A stretch of 32,810 bases of DNA from Acidobacteria bacterium 13_1_40CM_65_14 (GTDB taxonomy: Bacteria; Acidobacteriota; Vicinamibacteria; Vicinamibacterales; CAVVIG01), in NCBI GenBank assembly GCA_001917905.1, contig MNEX01000144.1, positions 7,239 through 40,048 of the forward strand. The letters are read 5' to 3'. Below, one piece after another: positions 23,548 through 31,968 of the stretch. The position numbers were made by a program, and so were the translations under genes. Under the pieces are notes generated by a model. That model saw only the letters and a list, made by a program, of their open reading frames with translations, was not told the DNA's origin and made no database searches. Each line of letters opens with the position of its first letter. Position 1 is the stretch's first letter.

Positions 23548-24324
23548 TCACCGAGATGTGACGTAACCAGCGCTTACGCGAAGCTGCACTTCGGTCGACG
23601 TGATGCCATTCGAATTGGTGGGATACCATTGCGACGACGTCGCCACGCACCGGCTGTAATCAGGACAGCTCAGCGTGACGGTCATGTAAGGAAGCGTCAG
23701 CGTCGTCACATAGTCGTCGCCTAGCGGATCGGTTTCGTAGACGTCCATGAAACTGTTCGCGTACGCCATTTGGAAACCGTCGTAGGGCTGGCAGCCGCCG
23801 GCATCGGCCTGGCCGTCGCCGTTCGAGTCGTACGGCTCGATCGCGCCCAACAGTCGTTCCTCGGAACCGTATCCCTGCTCGGATGCTGACATCTGCTGCG
23901 TCCAGACGCCCGGAGGCCAGTTGAATTCGGAAGACTGGCCGGGAAGCGAGGCGCTGTAACAACTGTTCCATTCGGCGGGATACAGGCGCTCCGCGGGACA
24001 GTATGTGTTGTAGCCGTCGTTCCAGCCGAGATACTGCCAGTCGGTGTGGCGCGGTCCGAAGTCGGAGTCGACGGACCAGCCGCCCCACATGTGGCTATCG
24101 CCGTACGCCCACGTCCACGGGTCGTACCAGCTTGGACAGTTGTACGTGCATTCGGTATTGACCTGCCCGTAGACAAAGCGGTTTCTGTTGATGGCCCCCA
24201 CATCGATCGCGCAGTACCACTGCGGCGGTGGATCGGTTTGTCCTGTCAATCGCGCCAGCGGCAGCGCGAGTGACAGCAGAATGGCTATTGAGAAGCCGCG
24301 CACAATTCGCGCCCGTGACGCCAT
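23548..24324 (-). CDS. Secreted Trp/Tyr/Cys-rich protein of unknown function
   Basis: I do not recognise this family. ATG 24324 has GGGAG seven bases upstream and is followed by a signal peptide (IVRGFSIAILLSLALPLARL). The mature 230 residues are rich in Trp, Tyr, Asp and Ser with about eight Cys, including YNCPSWYDPWTWAYG and CPDYSRC, suggesting disulfides and an extracytoplasmic location. DSNGDGQAD (about residue 170) resembles a calcium loop, as in the giant peptidases. It lies between the receptor and the small Ig-like protein in one direction. A surface-exposed ligand-binding role fits, as inference. Confidence 0.65.
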   Translation of the reverse strand: MASRARIVRGFSIAILLSLALPLARLTGQTDPPPQWYCAIDVGAINRNRFVYGQVNTECTYNCPSWYDPWTWAYGDSHMWGGWSVDSDFGPRHTDWQYLGWNDGYNTYCPAERLYPAEWNSCYSASLPGQSSEFNWPPGVWTQQMSASEQGYGSEERLLGAIEPYDSNGDGQADAGGCQPYDGFQMAYANSFMDVYETDPLGDDYVTTLTLPYMTVTLSCPDYSRCVATSSQWYPTNSNGITSTEVQLRVSAGYVTSR

Positions 24325-24544
24325 GTGAGTGCTCCCTGCCGTCTGATACGAGCGATTGATCAGGCGCCACACGAACCGCAAATCGCGCGCCAGCGTCAGG
24401 GTGAGATTCTGCGGCACGCGGTGTCCAACAAGCCTCGCGCGCAGCACGCCAATTCATTCACTGGTGCACAGGATTCGAACAGCATTGCCGTTATCGACAG
24501 GTCTGCTCTGCTGCGATTGAAGCATGCGCGACAACCACGAACAC

Positions 24545-24583
24545 GCGAACGCACGAGAAGAATCGTTCTCTTCGTGCGTTCGC
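24545..24583 (-). terminator. Hairpin downstream of the receptor gene
   Basis: GCGAACGCACGAGAAGAA and its complement form a near-perfect 17-18 bp stem with a three-base loop, 25 bp after the receptor stop. There is no T-run, so termination may be partial or the hairpin may protect an upstream message end. The remaining bases of 24325-24608 show no gene. Confidence 0.5.
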
Positions 24584-24608
24584 GCCTTCCGTCGCTGAAC
24601 GTGTGCCG

Positions 24609-26552
24609 TCAGAATTGGAATCGGATCGCGAACTCGGCTTGTCGTGACGGCGCGTTGATGTTCGGCAGCAGTCCGGTCGACGTCCCAAACAGCGGACGGC
24701 CCGTTTTCGTATTGTTGGTCGACGTGATGCTGGTGTTCGGCGTGTTGAAGTTGGCGCGGTCGAACACGTTGAACAGCTGTGCGATGAACTCCGCGCGCTG
24801 CGAGAGACCGATTCGGAAGAATTTCGAGAACCGGAGATCGACGTTGACGAACGTCGGACAGTCGACCGTGGTGACGTCGGTCAGTCCGCGTGCCCGGCGA
24901 AACGTGTTGATCGCGTCGAGATTCAGGCTGCGGCATCCCGACCCCGGCAGCACGCCCGCGGGCAAATCGCCAGTCAGGGTGTCATTGTTCAAATCGCCGG
25001 CGGTGCTCGACGGGGTGAACGGCAGACTCGAGCGGAAATCGCCGATCGCCGATACCTGCATGTCCAGCGGCAGCGCATAGATGCCGCTCACCACCAGCCG
25101 ATGACGGCGATCGGCCGTGCCCGCGCGCTTCAACTTGGTGTAGCCGTAATGGTCGACGAGCGCGCTGGTGAAGGCGTCGTCGTTCGATTTGCTGAGTGTG
25201 TAGGACGCCAGGTACTGGTGCTTGTTGGACATGCGCTTGTCGACCTTGAGCAAGAGCGCACGGTATGTGTTGTCCGCGGTCGACTGCCACAGATTCACCC
25301 GCTGGAATTGCGGGAACGGCCGCACCCGCGTCGTCTGATCCGGCAGATTGATCTCGACCGTGTCGCGATCGGAATAGCGGCTGACGACGGTCACGTCAGC
25401 CGTCATCGCGAGGTCGCGCGTGATCATCCGGTTGACGCCGACGTTGAATTGGTGCGCGTACGGATTGACCTGATCGTTGCTGCCGATGGCGATCGTTGGC
25501 GGCGTCGTCGACAGGAACGCATCGCGGGTCTTGCCGCCGTACGGATCGGGGAACGTCAGGCCCTGCTGGCGCGTGATCGTGATCGACTTGGACTGCGGCC
25601 ACGTCAGCTCGTTGAAGTTCTGCAGCGTGCGCATGTTGTCGTAGAACACGCCGAAGGCCACGTGGACATTGGTGATGCCGTTGTTGGCCGGATCCCACGC
25701 CACGCCGATGCGCGGCCCGAAGTTGTTGTGATCGCCCCGAGACGCGCGCGACTGCGGAAAGACGGAGATGTCGTACGGGAACGTGCCGTCGCGTCCGAGC
25801 TTGTCTTGAATCCTGCCGAGTAGATCGGGAAGGTTTTCGTTGAACGATCCGATCTGGACGTCGTATGGGAGCGAATTGGTGTACTGCGTCGGCCAGGTCG
25901 ACTGATCGTTCGGGTCGTACGGCGTGTCTTTTGGAAGCGTCCACGACCCGAGCGGCGAACCCATGTTGTCGCCTTCGAACGGCACGTAGCTGAAATCGAA
26001 GCCGCTCTTCCACTGATGCTTACCGCCCCATGCCCGCATCAGATGCGAATAGTCGTCCTTGATCTCCCAGCGGCCCTCGGGTCCCATTTGCGCATTGCCA
26101 CAGCCGCCGACGGTGATCGATGGATACCGAAATACCGGCGTGCAAAAGGGAAGGCGCGGCGCGAAGTCGGCCGGCTCCCAATCGCCGTGGCTGTAAGGCG
26201 GCGATACTTCGTACTTCGCGAACGCATATTGGAAGCGGATGTCGGTCAGCGAACGGTCGCTGAGGACCCACGAGTGGCCGAGAACGGCCGACCGCCGCGG
26301 CACCGCGAAGTCGAAGCTCGCGCTCGGGTCGGTCGTGCTGTTGGTCGTGATAATCGGCCGGTATTCGTCTTCGGCGCCCCACCGGAAGAACAGGCTCTGA
26401 TTGGACGCGAGCTCGTGATCGACTTTCACGTTGTACGTCCACCGATTCTGCTTGCTCGGGAATGTGCCGTCGTACTGCGGCCACACGCCGGCGGTGTGCC
26501 CCGTACTGGTAGCGGCGATAGGCGGGCTTGGAGGGGCCGAGCGGAAGATCAT
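24609..26552 (-). CDS. TonB-dependent receptor, Oar-like: C-terminal barrel fragment
   Basis: Second part of a receptor gene broken at 26499-26502. Real homology starts about residue 18 of this frame (TAGVWPQYDGTFPSKQNRW), as in the barrel of acidobacterial Oar/CarO-like receptors, and runs through PRIGVAWDPANN, YTLSKSNDDAF, LRFSKFFRIG and FNVFDRANFNTPNT to a final Phe (FAIRFQF), the outer-membrane insertion signature. The preceding residues, including the ATG at 26552, are out-of-frame receptor sequence. It should form the 22-strand outer-membrane pore with the fragment upstream. Not functional alone. Confidence 0.82.
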   Translation of the reverse strand: MIFRSAPPSPPIAATSTGHTAGVWPQYDGTFPSKQNRWTYNVKVDHELASNQSLFFRWGAEDEYRPIITTNSTTDPSASFDFAVPRRSAVLGHSWVLSDRSLTDIRFQYAFAKYEVSPPYSHGDWEPADFAPRLPFCTPVFRYPSITVGGCGNAQMGPEGRWEIKDDYSHLMRAWGGKHQWKSGFDFSYVPFEGDNMGSPLGSWTLPKDTPYDPNDQSTWPTQYTNSLPYDVQIGSFNENLPDLLGRIQDKLGRDGTFPYDISVFPQSRASRGDHNNFGPRIGVAWDPANNGITNVHVAFGVFYDNMRTLQNFNELTWPQSKSITITRQQGLTFPDPYGGKTRDAFLSTTPPTIAIGSNDQVNPYAHQFNVGVNRMITRDLAMTADVTVVSRYSDRDTVEINLPDQTTRVRPFPQFQRVNLWQSTADNTYRALLLKVDKRMSNKHQYLASYTLSKSNDDAFTSALVDHYGYTKLKRAGTADRRHRLVVSGIYALPLDMQVSAIGDFRSSLPFTPSSTAGDLNNDTLTGDLPAGVLPGSGCRSLNLDAINTFRRARGLTDVTTVDCPTFVNVDLRFSKFFRIGLSQRAEFIAQLFNVFDRANFNTPNTSITSTNNTKTGRPLFGTSTGLLPNINAPSRQAEFAIRFQF

Positions 26553-27378
26553 TGAGAATGTCCGCTTGCTTCTGGAAATATTCTTCGGCCGTGATCTCCT
26601 TGTCCCGGACGAACAAGAGTCCCGATCCGTGAAGTTGGTTGGTGCCGGACTTCGTCACGACCGAGAGCACGCCGCCGGTCGCGAGGCCGTACTCCGCCTT
26701 GTAGTTGGAGGTCGAGACCTTGAACTCCTGAATGGCGTCCATCGCGAAGTTCTGGCGCGGCTCGCCCATCTCGGCCCAGGTGTTGTTCACACCGTCGACA
26801 TAGAACATGTTCGAGTACTCGCGCGTGCCTCCACCGAGGTTCACGTTGCCGCGATAGAAGAATCCGCGGATGTTGTCCTGCGAGGTGCCGGGCGTGAGCA
26901 TCGCGAGGTCGATCCAGCGCCGCGAGGCAACCGGTAAATCCTGAATCTGCTGCGTCGAGATCGAGGTCGACACGTCCGACTTGGTGATGTCGACGATCGG
27001 CGATTCGCCGGTGACGGTCACCGTCTCGGAGATCGCCGCCGGCTTCAGCGCGAAGTTGATGATCGCGGTCTGCTCGATGATCAGCACGATGTCGGGGCGC
27101 GTCTCGGTACTGAAGCCAATCAGCTCGGTGGAAACGGCGTACCGGCCGGGAGGCAGTGACGGCAACCGGTACTCGCCCTGACCATTGGTCACGTCCGTGC
27201 GCGTCAAGCCGGTCTCGACGTTTTTCGCCGTGACGGTGGCGCCGGGAATGATCGCGCCGCTCGAGTCTTTCACGGCGCCGGTAATCTGCGCGTTCTGCGC
27301 GTAGGCGGTGGTGGCGAGCGCCGCCCACATGAGAGCGGCGAAGAACCCGATCAGCGTCTTCTGCATTGAGCCCCCCAT
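26020..27378 (-). CDS. TonB-dependent receptor, Oar-like: N-terminal fragment (frameshifted)
   Basis: First part of the receptor. ATG 27378 overlaps the stop of the upstream peptidase (TAATG) with GGAGGG just upstream; a second ATG at 27366 is close. A signal peptide ends at TTAYAQ. Next come a carboxypeptidase-regulatory-like domain (ITGAVKDSSGAIIPGATVTA), then a plug domain (ETVTVTGESPIVD, FYVDGVNNTW, NYKAEYGLATGGVLSVVTKSGTN). Homology stops after YRRYQYG near residue 293; the rest to 26020 is out of frame. In relatives, GGTLGGPI and a FFF segment come next, so about 30 codons also seem missing. Coupling to the peptidase gene suggests uptake of its products. Confidence 0.85.
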   Translation of the reverse strand: MGGSMQKTLIGFFAALMWAALATTAYAQNAQITGAVKDSSGAIIPGATVTAKNVETGLTRTDVTNGQGEYRLPSLPPGRYAVSTELIGFSTETRPDIVLIIEQTAIINFALKPAAISETVTVTGESPIVDITKSDVSTSISTQQIQDLPVASRRWIDLAMLTPGTSQDNIRGFFYRGNVNLGGGTREYSNMFYVDGVNNTWAEMGEPRQNFAMDAIQEFKVSTSNYKAEYGLATGGVLSVVTKSGTNQLHGSGLLFVRDKEITAEEYFQKQADILNDLPLGPSKPAYRRYQYGAHRRRVAAVRRHIPEQAESVDVQRESRSRARVQSEPVLPVGRRRRIPADYHDQQHDRPERELRLRGAAAVGRSRPLVGPQRPFADRHPLPICVREVRSIAALQPRRLGAGRLRAAPSLLHAGISVSIDHRRRLWQCANGTRGPLGDQGRLFASDAGMGR

Positions 27379-30300
27379 TACTTCCCTCCGGTCCGGGTCC
27401 CTGTCCCTGTCCCTGTCGAAGACGTTGTTGTCGTCGTCGTGCGCCCATTCGGTGATGTCGCCGGGGCTTTGCCGGGCATCACCGGACGAATCCGAAGCGT
27501 CGTCAGCGACACCGCGTCGCGCGTCGCGTCCTCTTCGATGCGCTGCACGGTGTAGTGGCCGTCGCGAAGATACTTCACGTTGGCCATCACGTACGAGAAT
27601 CCAGCTTTGGCGACCAGGTTCAGCCATTCACCCTGCGCGGTTTCGTCGGGCGCCTCGGTGCCGCCGCTGAAGAACGTCACCTGCGGCCACGCGCTCATCG
27701 AGAAGCGGCCAGCCGCCTGCCCTGAGCCTGCCTGCCCCGAGCTTGCCTGCCCCGAGCTTGTCGAAGGGGTCGAAGGGGTCGAAGGGGTCGAAGGGCCGCC
27801 GCCGCCAAATTCGCCGGCGGGGCCGCCGCCGCGACCGGCGCCGACGCGACGGCTGCCGCTCGGCTCACCCGTCTCCGGATCGCTGTAGTAGATCGCCGTG
27901 TCCTTGTAGATCTCCTGATTGAAGACGTACGGACCGAAGCCGTACGCCCACTTGCGGTACCGCGCCTGATGGCGGAGATCCATCGCGCGCACGTCGGCGT
28001 TCGAGTTGATCTCGCGGACGATCGCCTCGCGCAGCGCTTCGGTCGCTTCACCGTGATTCGGATAGCGCGGATCGCGCAGCGTGCCGATGGTCGTGTACCA
28101 GCCGCGGGTCGAGAGATACGTGCGGAACCCAGGCGGCACGTAGCCGGCGAACGGCTGCACCCATTCGTGCGACGGGTAGCCGTGCGGGTTGAGATAAATA
28201 TCCGGCAGCCAGTCGCGCCACACGCGCGCGCGCACGAGCGACTCGGGCAGCAGCGGATCCGCGAGACCGACCTGTGACGCGACGTCCATCCCGAGCGCGC
28301 TGTAGCGGCCCGCATGCAGCATGTGCGTCGGCGTCAGCTTCTGGAGGTCGTACGCCATCTGCGCGCCGTCGGGATTCTCGACGGGATGCAGCACGACGTT
28401 CACCTTCTTGAGGATGTCCTTGTAGCTCTTGTCGGTGACGAGCAGCTCGGCCAGTCGCAGGATGTGACTGGTCGACGACACCTCGTTCGCATGCTGGCGG
28501 CCGGTGATGAAGATCGTCGGCTTGTACGCCGAGAGCTTCGGCAGCGACACCAGCTCGCTCGTCGTCGGATTCGTGATCTCCAGGATTGAGATGTCGCGGC
28601 CGCGGTACGAGCGTCCCGCTTTGTACGCTTTCACCTCGGGATACGCGGCGAGCTGACCGACGAGCGCCTCGCTCTCGTCCGGGCTGATGATGTGATCCCA
28701 GGTGACCAGCGGTTTACCGCCTGCAGCCCTAAAGGGCCCTGGCCCGCCGAAGCCCGGAACGGGCGAAGGCGGGTGCGCTACGGCTGTCTTGTCAGCGGTC
28801 CGCACGTTTGAAGGCGGGAACACGCCGGTCGATTTCAGTACCCGGCGCGATTGCACGTCCTTCAAGCCGATCGTCACTGCTACACGATCGACGTGATCGA
28901 ACGAGAACGCGTCGCGATAGAGACCCGCGGCGTGCAGTCGCGCGAGCGCGTCGAGCGCATCGGCGGCGCGCGCCGCTTCACGATCGTCTTTCGCTTCGAC
29001 GTCCAGGCCGATCTCGCCGAGGCGATCGCTCCGCGCAACCACGCGATTCACGACGACAGCGGTCGTTTCGATCTTCGTCAGGTCGCGCGACAGGCGCGTC
29101 GGCCGCTCGACCGACTTCTCGTTGTACGCGACCTCAATCTTCGGCTTCGTCGACGCGTTGCCGGCGTAATGGATCTTCACTTCTCCCGGTTTGCCGGCGC
29201 GCTCGGGATGGACGATCGGAAAGATCTTGCCCGGCGCCGCCAGCCGCCGCCTCGTCGTCGTGCGCCCCAGCGCGTCGAAGAAGTCGAGCGTCACGAAGTA
29301 GAGATCCTCGTGGATGGCCTCGAGCGACGAGATGAGCTCTTCGTCCACGCCAATCTTGAAATCGGGCTCGCTCATCCAGACCTCGACGTCGAGGTCGCGA
29401 TGGAACGGCTGCTTGTCGGGCAGCGGCCGGTTGTCGGTGACCTTCATCACGTTGTCGAAGATGCGTGGCAGCACCTTCGACTGGTAGTAGTCCCAGAAGC
29501 GCTCGGGGTCGGTCGCAATTCGCTCGTCGGCGACCGGCGCGCCGTCGACCGACGCCGACAGCCAACCGGTCGTCACGACGACACGCGACCACCCGGGAAA
29601 CCTGTCGAGATACTCACGATCGACCGTCTTCGGCGAGAACGCGCCACGGTAGACGACCTTGCCAGAAGCGTCGGTGGCTTCGACGCTGTAGATGTCTTTC
29701 GGATCCTTCACGAGCTCGACGGAGAAGTTGTCTTTGGCGAGGCCAAGATCGCGCAGGAAGATCTCGTCCACCGGATACAGCTCGTGCACCCAGCGGCTGG
29801 GCACCATGTAGAACTTGTATTTCTTCGTCAGGTCCGGCTGGTACTCCGCGACTTTGACGTGGAGCGTCTTCGCGCCTTTGCCTTTCAGCTCCGGAATCAC
29901 CTGCTCGGTCATCCAGAGATAGCCCTGCTTGTAGGCGGACAGCACGCGGACGCGCGGATCCGTCGCGCCTGCTTTGACGAGCTGCGCGCGCGCGTCTTCT
30001 TTTATCTTTCCTCGCACGTCGGGCGATTCGCTCAGGCGAACTTCGAGATCCACCTTCGAGCCGGCTTTCACTTTCGGCAGGACGTTGGACTTGAACTTCG
30101 CCCAGAAGTCGTCGACTTCCCACGGCACCTGCATGGTCTCGTCGAAGACCGTGACCGGATCGGTGATGCCGACGCTCGAGACTCTCACCGGCGCCTTCAC
30201 GCCGGCGCGCTGCAGCTTGTCGGTCACGTATTTGTCGAGCGCGGGATCGGCCTGCTCGACGTAGAGCTTCACGTCGAACGACTCGAGCGTCTTGTCTTTG

Positions 30301-31829
30301 ACGTCGGCGAGAATCGCATCGAGCTCGGTGTCGATCTGACTTGCCTGACCGGCGGCGTTGCGCGCTTGAAAGAATCGATTCGCCTGCAGCGCGACGTCGG
30401 ACAACGAGGTCGAGCCGCGCGCATTGTCCCAGACGTACGGCAGACGACGGGCGAGATACATCGCCGCCGCTTCCGTGCCGGCGGCATCGGGTCCGGCGAC
30501 GACGGTCGCGGTCGCGTTGCCGAAGGCTCTCGGCACGATGGCCACCGCGCCTTCGCCTGGCTGCAAGTCGTCGAGGCGCGCCTTGCCGATCTTGACCAGG
30601 CGCTGCACGAGCGCATTCGATCCGCCGACGAGAATCGGATTCGGTTCGCGTTCGGGCGTCCTCACCTTGTCGGCGACGCGCGTCAGCGGCAGCGTGATGC
30701 CGGTGGTCTCGAGACCGAGGCGCGCGGCAATGTGCGTCGCGCCGAACGCGTCCGCCGCCGTGCCGAGCACGATTGCGGTGTCGGTGCGATCGGGGATGAG
30801 GTCGGCATAGGCGTCGCCGTACCAGCCGTCGATCGTCAGCGCGTTCGTGAGATCGAAGTTGCGCGCGGGCGCAGCCGCTCCGTCGCCGCCCGCAGCGGGC
30901 GCCCCACGATCGCCAGGGGAATCGGGCGCGAGCTCGTCGGGATCGATCGGCGGCGTCAGCGTCCGCTGATTGAGTCCCGTCCGCGATACGTTCGCATGCC
31001 CGACGATCTTCGTGTTGCTCACGAGATCGATCGCCGTCGTCGCGATGTTCGTGAAGTCGAGCGTCTTCGGCTCCTGGCCGCGGCGATGCGCCAGCTCGAG
31101 ATCCTCCAGCGCCTTCGCGGCGCGCGCGCTGTCGCCTTCCGCGACGTCGACCCGAAGGCTCACGCGGGCCACGCCGCGCTTGTCGCTGTCGACGAGCATC
31201 GAGGTGATGCCCGGCTCGCTCGCCGTAATCCCGTGCGCGCGCAAGTAGCGGACGGTTTGATCGCCGATCGCCGGCAGGGCGATGCCGTTCATGCCCCACG
31301 CGCGCGGCAGGCGCGCTGCGAGTTGCACCGCCGCATTCAGGGTCCCCTCATCGTCTCCGCCGGCGACGACGATGCCAGCGCCTCCACCGAGCGGTGAGGG
31401 AACGGCAGCGACCAGACCCTGTCCCGGCTTGAGGCTCGCGAGATCGATCGTGCGGGCATCGGCGAGCCGCTTGACGAAACGGTTCTCGCGTCCGACGAGG
31501 ATCGGAACGCCGATCGACGCCGGCTGCGCGATATCGCTGTCGCGCACGACGAGTGGCAGGGTGAGCGCCGTCGTCTCATAGCCGAGGCGTGCCGCGAGAT
31601 TGGTCGCCGCTTCCAGATCGGCGAGGGAGGGATTCGCGGGAACGATCACGCGCGCCGCCACACTGTCGGCCAGGCCGTCGCCGTTGGTGTCGCGGGTCAG
31701 GCTATTGGCGGCGACCAGCGCGGTCAGCGTCTGCGGATGAGGCGCGTCGGCCATGACCGGGACCGTTCGGTGAACCGGCAGAGACACGACGGCAATAGCG
31801 ACTGCCAGCAGCAGAACTCGCCTTGTCAC
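27378..31829 (-). CDS. Giant secreted M14-type zinc carboxypeptidase-like protein (copy B)
   Basis: 1483 residues and paralogous to copy A along its length. GTG 31829 has GAGGT six bases upstream and a signal peptide follows. N-terminal repeats carry DTNGDGLAD (47-55) and a second YADLIPDRTDTAIVL unit. The M14-like C-terminal part has His1113-x-x-Glu1116 (RQHANEVSST), His1216 (NPHGYPSHEW) and possible catalytic Glu1392 (GTEAPDE); the His spacing equals copy A. Unlike copy A it has a repeat-derived Gly/Ser/Thr/Gln loop between catalytic segments and a Thr/Gly-rich tail (TTTTTTSSTGTGTG). Its stop overlaps the receptor start, so both are made together. Expected role: periplasmic or surface peptide trimming feeding the receptor, by inference. 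Confidence 0.86.
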   Translation of the reverse strand: MTRRVLLLAVAIAVVSLPVHRTVPVMADAPHPQTLTALVAANSLTRDTNGDGLADSVAARVIVPANPSLADLEAATNLAARLGYETTALTLPLVVRDSDIAQPASIGVPILVGRENRFVKRLADARTIDLASLKPGQGLVAAVPSPLGGGAGIVVAGGDDEGTLNAAVQLAARLPRAWGMNGIALPAIGDQTVRYLRAHGITASEPGITSMLVDSDKRGVARVSLRVDVAEGDSARAAKALEDLELAHRRGQEPKTLDFTNIATTAIDLVSNTKIVGHANVSRTGLNQRTLTPPIDPDELAPDSPGDRGAPAAGGDGAAAPARNFDLTNALTIDGWYGDAYADLIPDRTDTAIVLGTAADAFGATHIAARLGLETTGITLPLTRVADKVRTPEREPNPILVGGSNALVQRLVKIGKARLDDLQPGEGAVAIVPRAFGNATATVVAGPDAAGTEAAAMYLARRLPYVWDNARGSTSLSDVALQANRFFQARNAAGQASQIDTELDAILADVKDKTLESFDVKLYVEQADPALDKYVTDKLQRAGVKAPVRVSSVGITDPVTVFDETMQVPWEVDDFWAKFKSNVLPKVKAGSKVDLEVRLSESPDVRGKIKEDARAQLVKAGATDPRVRVLSAYKQGYLWMTEQVIPELKGKGAKTLHVKVAEYQPDLTKKYKFYMVPSRWVHELYPVDEIFLRDLGLAKDNFSVELVKDPKDIYSVEATDASGKVVYRGAFSPKTVDREYLDRFPGWSRVVVTTGWLSASVDGAPVADERIATDPERFWDYYQSKVLPRIFDNVMKVTDNRPLPDKQPFHRDLDVEVWMSEPDFKIGVDEELISSLEAIHEDLYFVTLDFFDALGRTTTRRRLAAPGKIFPIVHPERAGKPGEVKIHYAGNASTKPKIEVAYNEKSVERPTRLSRDLTKIETTAVVVNRVVARSDRLGEIGLDVEAKDDREAARAADALDALARLHAAGLYRDAFSFDHVDRVAVTIGLKDVQSRRVLKSTGVFPPSNVRTADKTAVAHPPSPVPGFGGPGPFRAAGGKPLVTWDHIISPDESEALVGQLAAYPEVKAYKAGRSYRGRDISILEITNPTTSELVSLPKLSAYKPTIFITGRQHANEVSSTSHILRLAELLVTDKSYKDILKKVNVVLHPVENPDGAQMAYDLQKLTPTHMLHAGRYSALGMDVASQVGLADPLLPESLVRARVWRDWLPDIYLNPHGYPSHEWVQPFAGYVPPGFRTYLSTRGWYTTIGTLRDPRYPNHGEATEALREAIVREINSNADVRAMDLRHQARYRKWAYGFGPYVFNQEIYKDTAIYYSDPETGEPSGSRRVGAGRGGGPAGEFGGGGPSTPSTPSTPSTSSGQASSGQAGSGQAAGRFSMSAWPQVTFFSGGTEAPDETAQGEWLNLVAKAGFSYVMANVKYLRDGHYTVQRIEEDATRDAVSLTTLRIRPVMPGKAPATSPNGRTTTTTTSSTGTGTGTRTGGK
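27716..27795. repeat. In-frame tandem repeats in copy B
   Basis: About three copies of CCTGCCCCGAGCTT-like units adjoin four copies of the 9-mer GTCGAAGGG. They encode TPS and SSGQA-type repeats. I recall CTTCGACAAGCTC-GGGGCAGG as part of a dispersed repeat in many bacterial genomes (memory only). Confidence 0.75.
28743..28773. repeat. Perfect interrupted palindrome inside copy B
   Basis: CCCGCC-GAA-GCCCG-GAA-CGGGC-GAA-GGCGGG is a stem of two helices broken by GAA steps, in frame in the linker before the peptidase domain, the same place where copy A carries its own palindromes. Confidence 0.75.
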
Positions 31830-31968
31830 GATGCACCTCTAGTGGAGCGTATTAGCTGAATCAATGCGGGTCACAACGAGCCTTCGACCGCGATTTTCGG
31901 GCCGCGACAACGGAGCGGCCCGCTAGCCCGCTCCGGCGGGAATTTCTGTACTCATTGAGTCAAGTTTT
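31830..31968. other. Gap between copy B and the right-edge gene
   Basis: Contains GGGCCGC/GCGGCCC (about 31899-31921) and CCCGCTCCGGCGGG (31928-31941), two small stems that may end transcription of the right-edge gene. No clear promoter for copy B beyond a possible TAATAC on the minus strand near 31850. Confidence 0.4.

Noticed and set aside
24440-24520. tRNA-like GTTCGAATCC...CACCA on the minus strand after the receptor gene
   Set aside because: The flanking bases do not pair as a T stem and no acceptor, D or anticodon arms can be folded.
28851-31397. An 848-codon open frame on the plus strand across peptidase B
   Set aside because: It mirrors the minus-strand gene in GC-rich DNA, is rich in Arg/Asp/His without domain motifs, and the minus frame has clear M14 motifs and a signal peptide.
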